Source of the DNA: Apodemus sylvaticus
Lineage: Eukaryota > Chordata > Mammalia > Rodentia > Muridae
Direction: 5' to 3'
Length of the DNA: 64,000 nucleotides
Assembly (NCBI RefSeq): GCF_947179515.1
Contig: NC_067473.1
Coordinates: 81,647,069 to 81,711,068 of the forward strand
How positions within the stretch are numbered: position 1 is the first letter of the stretch; every line of letters begins with the position of its first letter. The notes under the pieces were generated by a model that had not been told where the DNA came from, did not search any database, and worked only from the letters and a program-made list of their open reading frames with translations. The position numbers and the translations under genes are program-made. Positions 21,084 through 31,597 of this stretch are shown here, piece after piece.

Positions 21084-22002
21084 GAAGTTAAGATAAAGAC
21101 TTTAAGGAACTCCCAAGTAGGCACACATTGGCTAGCCCTAGCCTATATCTAAGCTCAGAGGAGAGTCTTAGACTATTGTGAATGCCCACCCCTCTCCCCC
21201 CAGAGGCCCAAGCTTGGGAGCATCCCAGTCTCCTAACTTCTGGCTGTGAAGTCATCAAGTATACCCCATGGTGATCACTCTAGTTTCTGACAATATTTTA
21301 TTTTCTCAATGTAAGACAGAATTCACTTACTATTATTACAGACTACTAAACTAGCACATAGACTTAGTTTTGCAAGCTGAAGTTTGGAAGATGTATTACA
21401 AACCATGCTTCCTGGCTGGCTCTGTGATCTTAAAGTATTTCCACCCTTTTCCTCTGTGGACTTCTATTTCATAAAGTTTCTAAAATCTCCAGGCCTTTTC
21501 AAACAAAGGTAAAATAAGTCTTTGGCAAATAAGTCTACCCACCACTTTTTCTCAAAAGAAATAATCAATACTGACTCTTGAGTAACGAAAGTCAGTTGAG
21601 GTATGTTAAGACAATGAGAGAGGAGAAGCCAATCATAAATGTAAAATAGTTATAACACTAAAATCACTGTCACTGTAATCACTAAACAGGACCTAAAGAT
21701 GGAAATCTAAAGGTTGTCCCAAGGACACTCTCCTCTAAATTAAAAAAAAGCATTGCTCTAATCTGTCCTTCACCAAAGAATGAGAACCTACTCCAGGACT
21801 CAGTGAGATTCAGTTTACTGAGAACATCTTATACCCTACACTAGAGCATGGATCTACCTAAATCTTACTAATCATACTTTCTTTATTTTAATTACTCAGT
21901 GTTAGATAACATTCACTCAGTGTTAGATAATAAAAGAGAGTGGAAATGGGGTGTCAAAAAATAATGGATTCCCTTTTTTATATTTCCTTCCAAAAATATG
22001 GC
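21082..22002. other. No gene seen
   Basis: Unique-looking sequence. A 16-bp direct repeat 'actcagtgttagataa' at 21,894-21,909 and 21,915-21,930 is a small local duplication. No exon or RNA gene. Confidence 0.4.
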
Positions 22003-22047
22003 ATAAATAAGTAAATAAATAAATAGATAAATAAACAAACAAACAAA

Positions 22048-22078
<31 letters not shown>

Positions 22079-22079
22079 G
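22003..22079 (+). repeat. (AAAT)n tetranucleotide repeat
   Basis: About 19 units of AAAT with AAAC and GATA variants. Confidence 0.94.
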
Positions 22080-22482
22080 TACCACCCCAGCACAAGACTT
22101 CACTATTCATCAACTCCTCCATGTGCCTCTTGCCTGTGGTAAGAAATAGAGTTCTGAGTCTGTCTTAGAATCTCTAGAAAAGCAACTGGGCCTGAGTTCA
22201 TGCTTTCTGTACCTATCCTTTCTTATGGAAACTTTGATAAGAGTTCCTTCATCAAAGGGTTGTCACAAGGCCTAAAAGACGAAAAAGCATTTAGAAAATT
22301 CCTGCCACACAAAATTGAGCAACAAATAAAGGAGCACTATTAATTATATCATGCTAGTGATTGATTTTCTACAGCTGTTATTTATTTGTGAAATGGAAGA
22401 CTCTTCAGATTCTTTGTGCCTGTGTGCTTCATATGCCCATGGGGTCCAGAGGACTCCTTGAAATAGCTTGATTCTTGAGTAA
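22080..22482. other. No feature recognised
   Basis: 22,140-22,310 has a faint MIR-like order ('ctgggcctgagttcatgc', 'ttatggaaactttgataag'), but I cannot confirm it. Otherwise unique. Confidence 0.35.
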
Positions 22483-22872
22483 TGTGGTGGTTTGAATAAA
22501 AATGGCCCCCATAGGCTCATATATTTGAATGCTTAGGGAGAAGCATTAGAAGGTATGGATTTTCTGGACTTTCTGGAGTGGGTGTGACCTTATGGGATAG
22601 GTGTGGCATTGTTAGAGGAAGTACGTCACTCAGGGTGAGTTTCCGGGTTTCAAAAACCCAAGACAAACACAATAGTCTTCCTCTCTGCCTGCTACCTGCG
22701 GATCCAGATGTAGAATTCTCAAGCATGTCAGCCTGCAAACTGCCAGGCTCCCCACTATGATGATAAAGGACTAGCCTCTAAAACTTAAGCAAGCCCCAAT
22801 TAAATGCTCATCTTTATAAGAGTTGCCTTTGTTTAAGTGTTTCTTCACAGCACTGGAACCTTGACTAAGAAA
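22483..22872 (+). mobile_element. Solo ORR1-type MaLR LTR with 5-bp TSD
   Basis: Begins 'tgtggtggtttgaataaaaatggccccc' (written here as its first ~20 bases: tgtggtggtttgaataaaaa) and ends 'ccttgactaagaaa', the ORR1 end with CA mutated to AA. The internal 'gtgtggcattgttagaggaag' and 'attaaatgctcatctttataag' blocks fit. The flanking pentamer 'agtaa' occurs at 22,478-22,482 and 22,873-22,877, the ERV-type 5-bp TSD. Confidence 0.88.
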
Positions 22873-23077
22873 AGTAAGATAAGGAAACAAAGGCAATCTC
22901 CCATTAAAACACTATGTGAGGTGGTGTAACTTGATTAAGAGGAAAAGCAGATTGGCACTACATAGACACCTTCACCTTTATATGCTCTTTGCCACTTCTT
23001 CTTGCAATAATTCATGTTAGTTATGCGAACATAATGCCATTTGATGATGTGCCAGATTCAAAGTGAGAGAAAAGAAA
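22873..23077. other. Unique sequence
   Basis: Apart from the right-hand 'agtaa' TSD, nothing is recognised here. Confidence 0.4.
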
Positions 23078-23336
23078 TCCAGTTGGTCCTCCATGCCCAT
23101 GAGTTCCACACTGGTAGATTCAACAAATGAGTTGAAATATTTAAAAAAATTGTACCTTCCATAAACATGCACAGAATATTTTCCTGACATTATAGCATAG
23201 CATAGCCACTAATCACAGAACATTTATATTTTATTGGCTATGATAAGTTGTCCAGAAATGACTTAGAGTATATAAAAAGATGCACTATGCTTTTTGTATA
23301 AGGGAGTTGAACATATGTAATTTTGTGTCTGTGAAT
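23078..23336 (+). mobile_element. MER2-like Tigger (TcMar) DNA transposon remnant
   Basis: Starts 'cagttggtcctccatgccc' and runs through 'gattcaacaaatgagttgaaata', 'tgcacagaatattttcctg' and 'agtatataaaaagatgcac' to 'taagggagttgaacatatg'. This matches the non-autonomous MER2/Tigger layout. An MT-type LTR lies at its 3' side; the sequence after that LTR ('ctgagaggggctccatatcc') may be the displaced right end. Confidence 0.7.
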
Positions 23337-23742
23337 TGTTAGCTTTAATTGTTGGCTTGATCCAAGCTAGAGTCACCCGGAAGAGGGTTTCAGTGATGGT
23401 CTTCCACATTGGGCTGGCCTATAAGCATGTGTGTTGGGGAATGTCTTAGCGAAGTTAACTGATTGGAAAGACCCAGCTTATTAAAGGTTGCACCATTCCC
23501 TAGGCTAGTGCTGAACTGTGTGAGCAGCAAAATCCAGATGAGCACAAGTGCGTGTGTGAACATGCATGCATTCATTTCTTCTTTCAACACAGATATAACA
23601 TAATGAGCCCTTTCAACTTCTTGATGCTATGATTTCCCAACTATGATGGCCTTTAACCTGTAACTATGAACTAAAATAACCCTTTTCTTTTCTAAGTTGT
23701 TTTTTGTCAGAGTATTTTATCATCGTAACAGAAATAAAACTG
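23337..23742 (+). mobile_element. MTD-like MaLR LTR inserted in Tigger remnant
   Basis: 'tgttagctttaattgttggc' opens the LTR; then 'gatccaagctagagtcacccgg', 'ttaactgattggaaagaccc', 'ggttgcaccattccctaggc' and 'actatgaactaaaataacccttttc', ending near 'tcatcgtaacag'. TSD not clear. Confidence 0.75.
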
Positions 23743-24231
23743 TAAAATTATCTGAGAGGGGCTCCATATCCAAGCAACCTGAAGACACTGAGGAATGAGC
23801 TCACATGCCTACGGAATCACAAGCTTCTGCTTTAAAATAGGAGTGTACTATATACATTTCTGTATCTATTGCTTTTCTCACTTAAAATCACCAAAGACAA
23901 TTTGCCTTCACAGAGCTTTATAGTTTATCTGGAGCTTCATTTCATTAAAACTTTATCTGAGGATGGTGTAAATTGGGTGGAGGCTTCATCTCCCAGAGAT
24001 GTTCCCGTTTCCTCTGCTTGGAACCCAAGACACAATTAAGCAAGCAAACATAACGTCTAAAAAGAAATATTATTTCTATCACCTAAACCTAGAAAAAAAG
24101 ATAAGTAATCACTGCTTTTAGTTCTAAAGCTGGTAAGCAAAAAAAAAAAAAAAAATAGCACTTCTCAACTGTGCCTCCCAAGTAACAGACACTACTTTCC
24201 TTTATTGGGGGTCTCACTTTCATGTAGGGAC
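23743..24231. other. No gene seen
   Basis: May begin with the right end of the Tigger element. The remainder includes 'gcttttctcacttaaaatcacc', which could be worn old repeat. A short poly(A) lies at about 24,138-24,154. Confidence 0.35.
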
Positions 24232-24603
24232 TGTCTTAGTAAGGGTTACCACTGCTATGAAAAGACACCATGACCAAGGCAACTCTTAGAAAGGCAAACA
24301 TCTAATTGGCTAGGCTTACTGATTCAGAGGTTTAGTCCACTATCATCATAGCAGGAAGCATGGCAGTACAGGCAAACATGGTGCTGGAGATGGAGCTGAA
24401 AGTTCTGCATTCTGATTCAAAAGCAATCAGAATATACTGGCATCCTCAGTCAGCTAGGAAGAAATTCTCTTCTGAAATAGGTGCAGCCTAAGGATAGGAA
24501 GAAACCTTCAAAGCCCATCCTCACAGTGACACACTTCCTCCAACAAGGCCACACTTCCTAGGAGTACCACTCCCTATGCAGTAAGCATATTTAAACTACC
24601 ACA
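24232..24603 (-). mobile_element. ORR1-type MaLR LTR, antisense
   Basis: Reverse-complement ORR1 order: 'tgtcttagtaagggttacc', 'gacaccatgaccaaggcaac', 'ggtttagtccactatcatcat', 'gacacacttcctccaacaag', 'taagcatatttaaactacc'. TG/CA ends are present (24,232 and near 24,602), but I see no 5-bp TSD. Confidence 0.85.
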
Positions 24604-24784
24604 AGGCTTCAATCCTATCTTTCCAGTAAACTCACAACTAAAACATTGTCTATTGCCCTCTAGAACAGTTAAAAACCTGGTAATGCAGATAAGCAATGCA
24701 TATACACATGCGCAGGTACATGGAGATGCACATTAAGATGCACACAAATATACAAATATATTCACACAGACACATATACACCTA

Positions 24785-24786
<2 letters not shown>

Positions 24787-24827
<41 letters not shown>
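24787..24827 (+). repeat. (CA)n microsatellite
   Basis: About 20 CA units preceded by a CA/TA-rich degenerate stretch from about 24,700. Confidence 0.95.
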
Positions 24828-24829
<2 letters not shown>

Positions 24830-24959
24830 TTTGATCCCCAAGAGAAGCTTAATTTCATGAAAATTGAACTCTGCATTTAGAAAAAATGATTAGGATTCTA
24901 GGAACCTCTAAGATGTTTTTCCCTATGATGTCTAGTCCACTGTAAAGATCTGAAAGAAA

Positions 24960-25142
24960 CTAAAGGGATAGCTCAGCAATGAGGAGCACTTGCTGCATTT
25001 GTAGAGGACCGAGATTCAGTTCCCAGTACCAGCAGATGTGACATCTATTTCTGGTTCTCAGAGAACCAGGCACACACAGAGGACATATAAAACATGCAGG
25101 TGACACTCACACACATAAAATAAACATAAATATTTTTAAAAG
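24960..25142 (+). mobile_element. tRNA-derived SINE (B2/B3 class)
   Basis: Eroded box A ('gatagctcagcaatgagg') and box B ('gattcagttcccag'), then 'gttctcagagaaccagg', a CA-rich part and AATA-rich end with 'aaataaacataaat'. Closest to B3 or old B2. Confidence 0.75.
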
Positions 25143-25299
25143 ATCTGAAGGAGGTTAGAGGTCTATTTGAATAGCTGGGCATGCATTAGACCCTCCCTTG
25201 TCCGTTGTGCACTAGAACATAAGTCTTCACCCAATCTAGTTCTGAGTACTTTCAAAAGTGCTTTTGTGCCCATCACCATATCCTGTGAACTCAAAGGCA

Positions 25300-25440
25300 A
25301 GAAGGATAAGTATTAATATCATCATGTTATAGGGAAGGAATAGATTCCCAGATGTACTAGTGCCTTACATACAAAGGCAAAAAACAAAGTAGAAATGTAA
25401 TCAGGACTAGCTTCTTGGATTTTCTGTACTTTGGCTTCCT
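25300..25440 (-). mobile_element. MIR SINE fragment, weak
   Basis: Antisense MIR-like: 'attaatatcatcatgttatag', 'agtgccttacatacaaagg', 'aatgtaatcaggactagc'. Low similarity; the call is tentative. Confidence 0.4.
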
Positions 25441-25610
25441 ACATCATCATGATCCTTCTACAATTTTTCTTCCATACTTCTTAAGTTTCTACATTGAGTC
25501 AGACCTAGTGACTAGCACCCAAAAACATCAAGAAAACAAGGTCCCTGCTAAAGGGTTCAGGTTTGTGGGAAGAAATTAGGGGGCAAAAAGGTAAAATCTT
25601 TCAATGTAAA

Positions 25611-25626
25611 AATGGCCAGGTACCAC
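25611..25626 (+). repeat. Candidate outer TSD of the L1 nest, left
   Basis: 'aatggccaggtaccac' matches 'aatgtccaggtacaac' at 35,266-35,281 in 14 of 16 bases. It lies just outside the 5'UTR of the old host L1, and the right copy lies just after the A-rich tail of the L1 3' end at 34,254-35,265. Confidence 0.65.
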
Positions 25627-25627
25627 A

Positions 25628-26076
25628 GTGGAGAGGTTGGCAGCCACCATCTTTGTCCCCAGCTGGACAGGACAGGTGACCCCAGGTACTGAGTTATCCC
25701 AAGTCTAAGACCTATGGAGATGCAGACCACCGAGCTGCAGGCTGCTGTCTGTGCCCAGGACCTGGGAGAGCAGAGGTTTGTCAGTGTGCCAGCCAGGCGT
25801 GGAAACTGTGCCCTGCATGACCCCTGCTACCATCATCATTCCCTGACAGAGCAGACAGGCAGCATCAGGTTCAGTCCACAGAGACAACCCAAGTATAATA
25901 TTGCTTGGGGCAGGACACACCAGGGCTCCAACACACCCAAGAGGATTGCAGAACATGACCAATCAGTGCCAGGGGAAACCCAGTCATCCAGTGTTATAGA
26001 AATAGCCTTAAAGGATCAAAGGAGGTTGAAGCACCAGCCAGTGACAACAAGACCAACTAACACCAGTGAGAACTAG
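25628..26076 (+). mobile_element. 5'UTR of host L1 (element A)
   Basis: GC-richer sequence leading to the ORF1 ATG, parallel to the last part of the longer 5'UTR at 29,306-30,314 (shared 'gtcatccagtgtt(a/g)' and 'gacaa...agaccaacta' blocks). It carries 'gcagccaccatctttg' near 25,640, a degenerate YY1-like motif. Probably partial compared with a full monomeric promoter. Confidence 0.8.
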
Positions 26077-27310
26077 ATGGCAAAAGGCAAACATCGGAAG
26101 GTTACCAACAGGAATCAAGGCAATATGGCAGCATCTGAACCCAATTCTCCATTAACAGCAAGTCCTGGATACCCCAACACACCAGAAAAACAAGATTTGG
26201 ATTTAAAATCACTGGTCATGATGCTGTTACAGGAACACAAGAAGGACATAAATAAATCTCTTAGAGAAATTCAGGAGAAAATGGATCAAAAGTTAGAAAC
26301 CCTTACAAGGGAAAATCATTAAAAGAAATTCAGGAAAATATGGGTCAAAAGATAGAAGCAAATAAGGAGAAAATGCAAAAATCACTTAAAGAAATACAGG
26401 AGAACTTTGGTCAACAGGCTGAAGTCATGAAAGAGGAAACACAAAAATCTCTTAAAGAATTACAGGAAAACACAAACAAGCAAGTGAAGGAGCTGAGCAA
26501 AACCACCAGGATCTAAAATCACAAGTAGAAACAACTAAGAAATCACAAAGGGAGACAACTTTGGAGATAGAAAACCTTGGGAATAAATAAGGGGTCATAG
26601 ATGCAAATATCAACAACGGAATACAAGAGATAGAAGAAAGAATCTCAGATGCTGAAGATACCATAGGAACCATGGACTCAACAGTCAAAGAAAATGCAAA
26701 ATGCAAAAAGCTTGTAACCCAAAACATCCAGGAAATCCAGGACACAATGAGAAGGCCAAACCTAAGGATCATAAGCATAGATGAGAGTGAAGATTTACAA
26801 CTTAAAGGGCCAGCAACTATCTTCAATAAAATTATGGAAGAAAACTTCCCTAACCTAAAGAGAGAGATACCCATGAATATACAAGAAACCTACAGAACTC
26901 CAAACAGACTAGACCAGAACAGAAATACCTCCCATCACATAATAATCAAAACCCAAAATATACTAAACAAAGAAAGAATATTAAAGGCAGTAAGAGAAAA
27001 AGGCCAAGTAACATATAAAGGAAGACCTATCATAATCATGCCAGACTTATCACCAGAAACTATGAAAGCTAGAAGATCCTGGGCAGATCTCATGCAGACT
27101 CTAAGAGAACACAAATGCCAGCCAAAACTACTATACCCAGCAAAACTCTCAATTACCATAGATGGAGAAACCAAGATATTCCATGACAAACCAAGTTTAA
27201 CCAATATCTTTCCACAAACCCAGCCCTACAAAGGAAAGAAGGAGGAAAACACCAATACAAGGAGGGAAACTTCACCCTGGAAAATGCAAGACAGTAACCT
27301 TCTTTCATCA
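26077..27310 (+). pseudogene. LINE-1 ORF1 (element A), frameshifted
   Basis: ORF1 encodes the L1 RNA-binding nucleic-acid chaperone that trimerises through a coiled coil and coats L1 RNA in the cytoplasm. Here the ATG at 26,077 opens an MAKGK start and the N-terminal acidic/Pro-rich segment. The frame is lost in the coiled-coil region near 26,320, and several stops follow at 26,500-26,600 (for instance the TAA in 'aataaataagg' near 26,588). A long intact stretch of 231 codons at 26,672-27,367 preserves the RRM-like and C-terminal domains, with the MRRPNLRI motif and the KARRSW motif of the RNA-binding CTD. The final codons shift frame. It is more diverged than the copies at 30,315 and 46,020, which fits an older host element. 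Confidence 0.9.
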
Positions 27311-27353
27311 AACCCAAAAGAAGATAACCAATCAAATATAAAAAACATCAAAA

Positions 27354-28029
27354 ATGACAGGAAGTAATAATCACTATTCCTTAATATCTCTTAACATCAA
27401 TGGGCTCAATTCCCCAATAAAAAGACATAGGCTAACAGACTGGATACTTAAACAGGACCCTACATTTTGCTGCATGCAGGAAACACACCTCAGTGTCAAA
27501 GACAAACACTACCTTAAAGTAACAGGGTGGAAGACAATTTTACAAGCAAATGGTCTCAGGAAACAAGCCTGAGTAGCCACTCTAATATCAGATAAAATTG
27601 ACGTTCAACCAAAAGTCATCAAAAGAGACACTAAGGGACGCTTCTTGCTGGTCAAAGGAAAAATACACCAAGATGAACTCTCAATCCTGAACATCTATGC
27701 TCCAAATGCAAGGGCACCCTCATTTGTAAAAGAATTGTGGGTGACTTCAACACTCCACTCTCCTCAATGGACTGATCAGGAAAACAGAAACTAAACAGGG
27801 ACACAGTGAAACTAATTGAAGCTTTGGACATATTAGAGTTAACAGGCATATAGAGAACATTTCATCCTAAAGAAAAAGAATATACCTTTTTCTCAGCACT
27901 TCATGGTACCTTCTGCAAAATCAATCATATAGTTGGTCACAAGACAGACCTCAACAAACAGAAGAAGACTGAAATAATCCCATGCCTCCTATCAGATCAC
28001 TATGGAGTAAAAGTGGTCTTCAATAGCAA
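27354..28029 (+). pseudogene. LINE-1 ORF2, endonuclease part (element A), broken
   Basis: ORF2 begins at ATG 27,354. The apurinic/apyrimidinic-type endonuclease start is readable with Asn14 (SLNINGLNS) and Glu43 (QETHL). A frameshift makes a stop at about 27,570. Further right, about 44 nt of the normal sequence between 'tttgtaaaagaa' and 'ttgtgggtgacttc' are missing near 27,734. The fragment stops at 'cttcaatagcaa', where a younger L1 has inserted; the same ORF2 resumes at 28,788. It has no activity. Confidence 0.92.
28022..28029 (+). repeat. TSD of L1 nested in element A, left
   Basis: 'aatagcaa' recurs at 28,788-28,795 across the nested L1. Both copies belong to the ORF2 sequence of the host element, which reads through when the insert is removed. 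Confidence 0.85.
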
Positions 28030-28787
28030 ATTAAAACAACCCTGAGATTTCACCTTACACCACTCAGAATGGCTAAGATTAAATATTCAGGAGACAGCAG
28101 GTGTTGGCGAGGATGTGGAGAAAGAGGAACACTCCTCCACTGCTGGTGGGGTTGCAAATTGGTACAACCACTCTGGAAAGCAGTCTGGCGGTTCCTCCGA
28201 AAACTGGGCACCTCACTTCCAGAAGATCCTGCTATACCACTCCTGGGAATATACCCAGAGGATTCCCACCATGTAATAAGGATACATGCTCTACTATGTT
28301 CATAGAAGCCCTATTTATAATTGCCAGATGCTGGAAAAAAACCCAGGTATCCCTCAACAGAAGAGTGGATGCAAAAAATGTGGTATATCTACACAATGGA
28401 GTACTATTCAGCCATTAGAAACAATGAATTCATGAAATTCTTAGGCAAATGGATGGAGCTAGAGAACATCATACTAAGTGAGGTAACCCAGACTCAAAAG
28501 GTGACTCATGGTATGCACTCACTAATAATTGGATATTTACCTAGAAAACTGGAATACCCAAAACATAATCCACACATCAAATGAGGTACAAGAAGAATGG
28601 AGGAGTGGCCCATTGTTCTGAAAAGACTCAGTGAAGCAGTATAGAGCAAAATCAGAACAGGGAAGTGGGAAGGGTTGGGTGGGAAAACAGGGGGAGGGAA
28701 GGGGACTGATGGGACTTTCGGGGAGTGGGGGTCCAGAAAAGGGGAAATCATTTGAAATGTAAATAAATATATCAATAAATTTTAAAA
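28030..28787 (+). mobile_element. 5'-truncated younger L1 nested in element A ORF2
   Basis: A 758-bp L1 3' end: the ORF2 C-terminal Cys-rich segment (CWRGCGERGTLLHCWWGC, the CX3CX7HX4C-type motif), the ORF2 end, the G-rich 3'UTR and 'atttgaaatgtaaataaata' with a short A-rich tail. It starts inside ORF2 at 'aaaacaaccctgag' and shows several frameshifts. The ORF2 stop seen in relatives (GAATAT-TAG) is lost; the frame reads on to about 28,584. It is the same orientation as its host and has an 8-bp TSD. Confidence 0.93.
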
Positions 28788-29305
28788 AATAGCAACAAAA
28801 GCAACAGAAAGCCCACATACACATGGAAACTGAACAATACTCAATGATACCTTGGTCAAGGAAGAAATAAAGAAAGAAATCAAAGACTTTTTAGAATTTA
28901 ATGAAAATGAAGACACAACATCCCCAAATCTACGGGACACAATGAAAGCAGTGCTAAGAGGAAAACTTATAGCCCTGAGTGCCTCCAAAAAGAAATTGGA
29001 AAGAGCATACACTAGCAGTTTAACAACACACCTGAAAAACCTGGAACAAAAAGAAGCTAATTCACCCAGGAGGAGAAGAAGACAGGAAATCATCAAAGTC
29101 AGGGCTAAAATCAATCAAGTGGAAACAAAGAAAACCATACAAAGAATCAACAAAAACAGGAGCTGATTCTTTGAGAAAATCAACAAGATTAACCCTTAGC
29201 CAGACTAGCCAAAGCTCACAGAGACAGTATCCAGATTAACAAAATTAGAAATGAAAAGGGAGATATTACAACAGAAACTGAGGAAATCCAAAAAAATCAT
29301 CAAAT
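28788..29305 (+). pseudogene. LINE-1 ORF2 continuation of element A
   Basis: Continues the ORF2 reading from 28,029 without a gap: the 'agcaacaaaagcaacag' segment is the exact next piece. It encodes the linker between endonuclease and RT (SASKKKLERAYTSS, EQKEANSPRRRRRQ). A stop occurs at 'aggagctgattctttgag' (Trp codon TGG changed to TGA at about 29,164). It ends at 'ccaaaaaaatcatca', where the 5'UTR of the next L1 begins. The following ~1.8 kb of ORF2 is missing before homology resumes at 34,254. Confidence 0.9.
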
Positions 29306-30314
29306 CCAGGCGGCAGCAGCAGCAACAGCAGCAGCGGCTGGTCCAGAGGAAGGGCCATCAGCAGTGGAACCAAGCTGACAGGGTCCAGGCAGACCTGCGC
29401 CCACGACCACTGGCCATCGCTGGCCAGCCAGGCTGCAAGCAGCAGCAGATTTACGGTGCCTTTCACCACGCAGAAGCCACATCAGAACTCTGCCTCCCGC
29501 CAGTCAGTTACAAGAGACTGGCCTCCATCTTGGTTCTCGGACTCCAGAGAGATCAAACAGACTGAGATATGGAAATACAACCCGAAACCAACATCGAGGG
29601 GGTCTAAGCCCGATGGGCGTTGGCCTGGGCTGGTCGGGGCGGCACCAGTGTGCAAACCCAGCCAGGAGGTTGTTAGCGTGCGCCGCCGCCATTTTGCCTA
29701 CGGGAAGCCAGAGAGTCCTAGCAGGCAAAACTGGCTAACAGGCTAGCCAGAGGCTGACATAGCTGGGGTCTAAGACAGTCAGGCCCTGGACTGCCCCCCA
29801 GGCCCTGGGCTGCTCGGTAGGCCATCTGTGTGCAGACCTGGCCAGGAGATTGTTAGCCCAGCAGACTCTCCCAGCACTCTCAGGGAGCGCGCACATGTCG
29901 CCATCCTGGCCACCTGACAGACCCAATTAACACTCACAGCTGAGGGGAACTTTGCTTGGACATTGACCTGCCAGGCTTTTGCCTAGACTCAGGGCCTAAG
30001 CAGCTAGGCTAGCCTTGTGTGCACCAACCGGGTTGGGAGTTCTGCTGCCCAGCAGAGTAATCAGCAGGCAGAAAAGGTCCCAGCAGCATACACCCTCAGC
30101 ACTCCCTGAAGGAGCAAACGGGCACCATCTAGTTCACAGACACAATATGGGGCAAAGCACACTAGGGCTGCAAAGCCACCCAAGAGGAGGACAGCACATC
30201 AGCAATCTGCAACAGGGGAAACTCTGCCATCCAGTGTTGCAGAAATAGCCCTAGAGCCTCTCAGGAGGCTGAAACACCAGCCAGGGACAAGACCAACTAG
30301 CTCCAGAGAACAAG
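29306..30314 (+). promoter_or_regulatory. L1 element B 5'UTR with monomer-like repeats
   Basis: About 1 kb of GC-rich sequence directly ahead of ORF1. It opens with a (CAG)n-like stretch at about 29,311-29,335. Degenerate tandem units are visible from the recurring 'gtgtgca(a/g)acc...ccaggag(g/a)ttgttag' block, starting at about 29,648, 29,828 and 30,017, a spacing of 180 and 189 bp. This resembles murine L1 monomeric promoters. A strong YY1-type site, CCGCCATTTTG, lies at 29,686-29,696. CpGs are frequent. L1 5'UTRs drive pol II transcription from inside the element; whether this copy is active cannot be read from sequence. Confidence 0.85.
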
Positions 30315-31536
30315 ATGGCAAAGGGCAAACGCAGGAACGCTACTAGCAGAAATCTAGGCAATATGGCAGCATCTGAACCAAACTCTCCAACATCAGCAAG
30401 TCCTGGTTATGCCAACACACCAGAGAAACAAGATTTGGATTTAAAATCACTGGTCATGATGCTACTAGAAGAACACAAAAAGGACATAAATGAATCTCTT
30501 AAAGAAATACAGGGGAACATGAATAAGCTAGAAACCCGTATAATGGAAACACAAAAAACACTTAAAGAAATGCAGGAGAATAAGGCCCAAGAGATAGAAG
30601 CCAATAAAGAGGAAAGGCAAAAAAACTTAAAGAAATGCAGGAGAACTTGAGTCAACAGGCAGAAGTCATGAAAGAGGAAATACAAAAATCTCTTAAAGAA
30701 TTACAGGAAAACACAAACAAACAAATGATGGAACTGAGCAAAACCATCCTGGATCTAAAAACAGAATAGAAACAACTAAGAAATCACAAAGGGAGACAAC
30801 TTTGGAGATAGAAAACCTTGAGAAGAAATCAGGGGCCATAGATGCAAATATAAACAACAGACTACAAGAGATAGAAGAAAGAATCTCAGATGCTGAAGAT
30901 ACCATAGAAACCATTGACTCAACTGTCAAAGAAAATGCAAAATGCAAAAAGCTTGTATCCCAGAACATCCAGGAAATCCAGGATACAATGAGAAGACCAA
31001 ACCTAAGGATTATAGGAATAGAGGAGAGTGAAGATTTACAACTAAAAGGGCCAGCAAATATCTTCAACAAAATTATGGAAGAAAACTTTCCCAACTTAAA
31101 GAGATAGATGCCTATGAATATAAAAGAAGCCTACAGAACTCCAAACAGACTGGACCTGAGCAGAAATACCTCCCTTCACATAATAATCAAAACCCCAAAT
31201 GCACTAAACAAAGAAAGAATATTAAAGACAGTAAGAGAAAAAGGCCAAGTAACATATAAAGGAAGACCTATCAGAATCACACCAGACTTCTCACCAGAGA
31301 CCATGAAAGCTAGAAGATCCTGGGCAGATCTCATGCAGACTCTAAGAGAACACAAATGTCAGCCAAGGCTACTATACCCAGCAAAACTCTCATTCACCAT
31401 AGATGGAGAAACCAAGATATTCCATGACAAAACCAAATTTACACAATATCTTTCCACAAACCCAGCTCTGCAAAGAATAATAGGAGGAAAACTCCAATAC
31501 AAGGACGGAAACTACACCCTGGAAAAAGCAAGATAG
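30315..31536 (+). pseudogene. LINE-1 ORF1 (element B), three lesions
   Basis: Closely similar to the intact ORF1 at 46,020-47,243, so lesions can be read by comparison. The ATG at 30,315 opens the frame. A run of 8 A's in the intact copy is 7 here (about 30,620), shifting the frame. A second single-base loss lies in 'aaaacagaatagaaac' (about 30,768; the intact copy has 'cagaagtagaaac'). A GAG-to-TAG nonsense change sits at about 31,105, between the RRM and the C-terminal domain. The CTD frame then runs cleanly to 31,536. The protein would have been the trimeric L1 RNA chaperone. The coiled-coil segment has the same 22-residue repeats as the intact copy. Confidence 0.92.
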
Positions 31537-31597
31537 TTACCTTCCTTCATCAAACCCAAAAGAAGATAACCACTCAAATATAAAAAGAACATCAAAA

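Noticed and set aside
26452..26874. Antisense open frames of 130-140 codons in ORF1, recurring at 30,693-31,094 and 46,358-46,777
   Set aside because: The recurrence follows from shared L1 ancestry. The antisense of an A-rich coiled-coil gene has few stops; no independent sign of coding.
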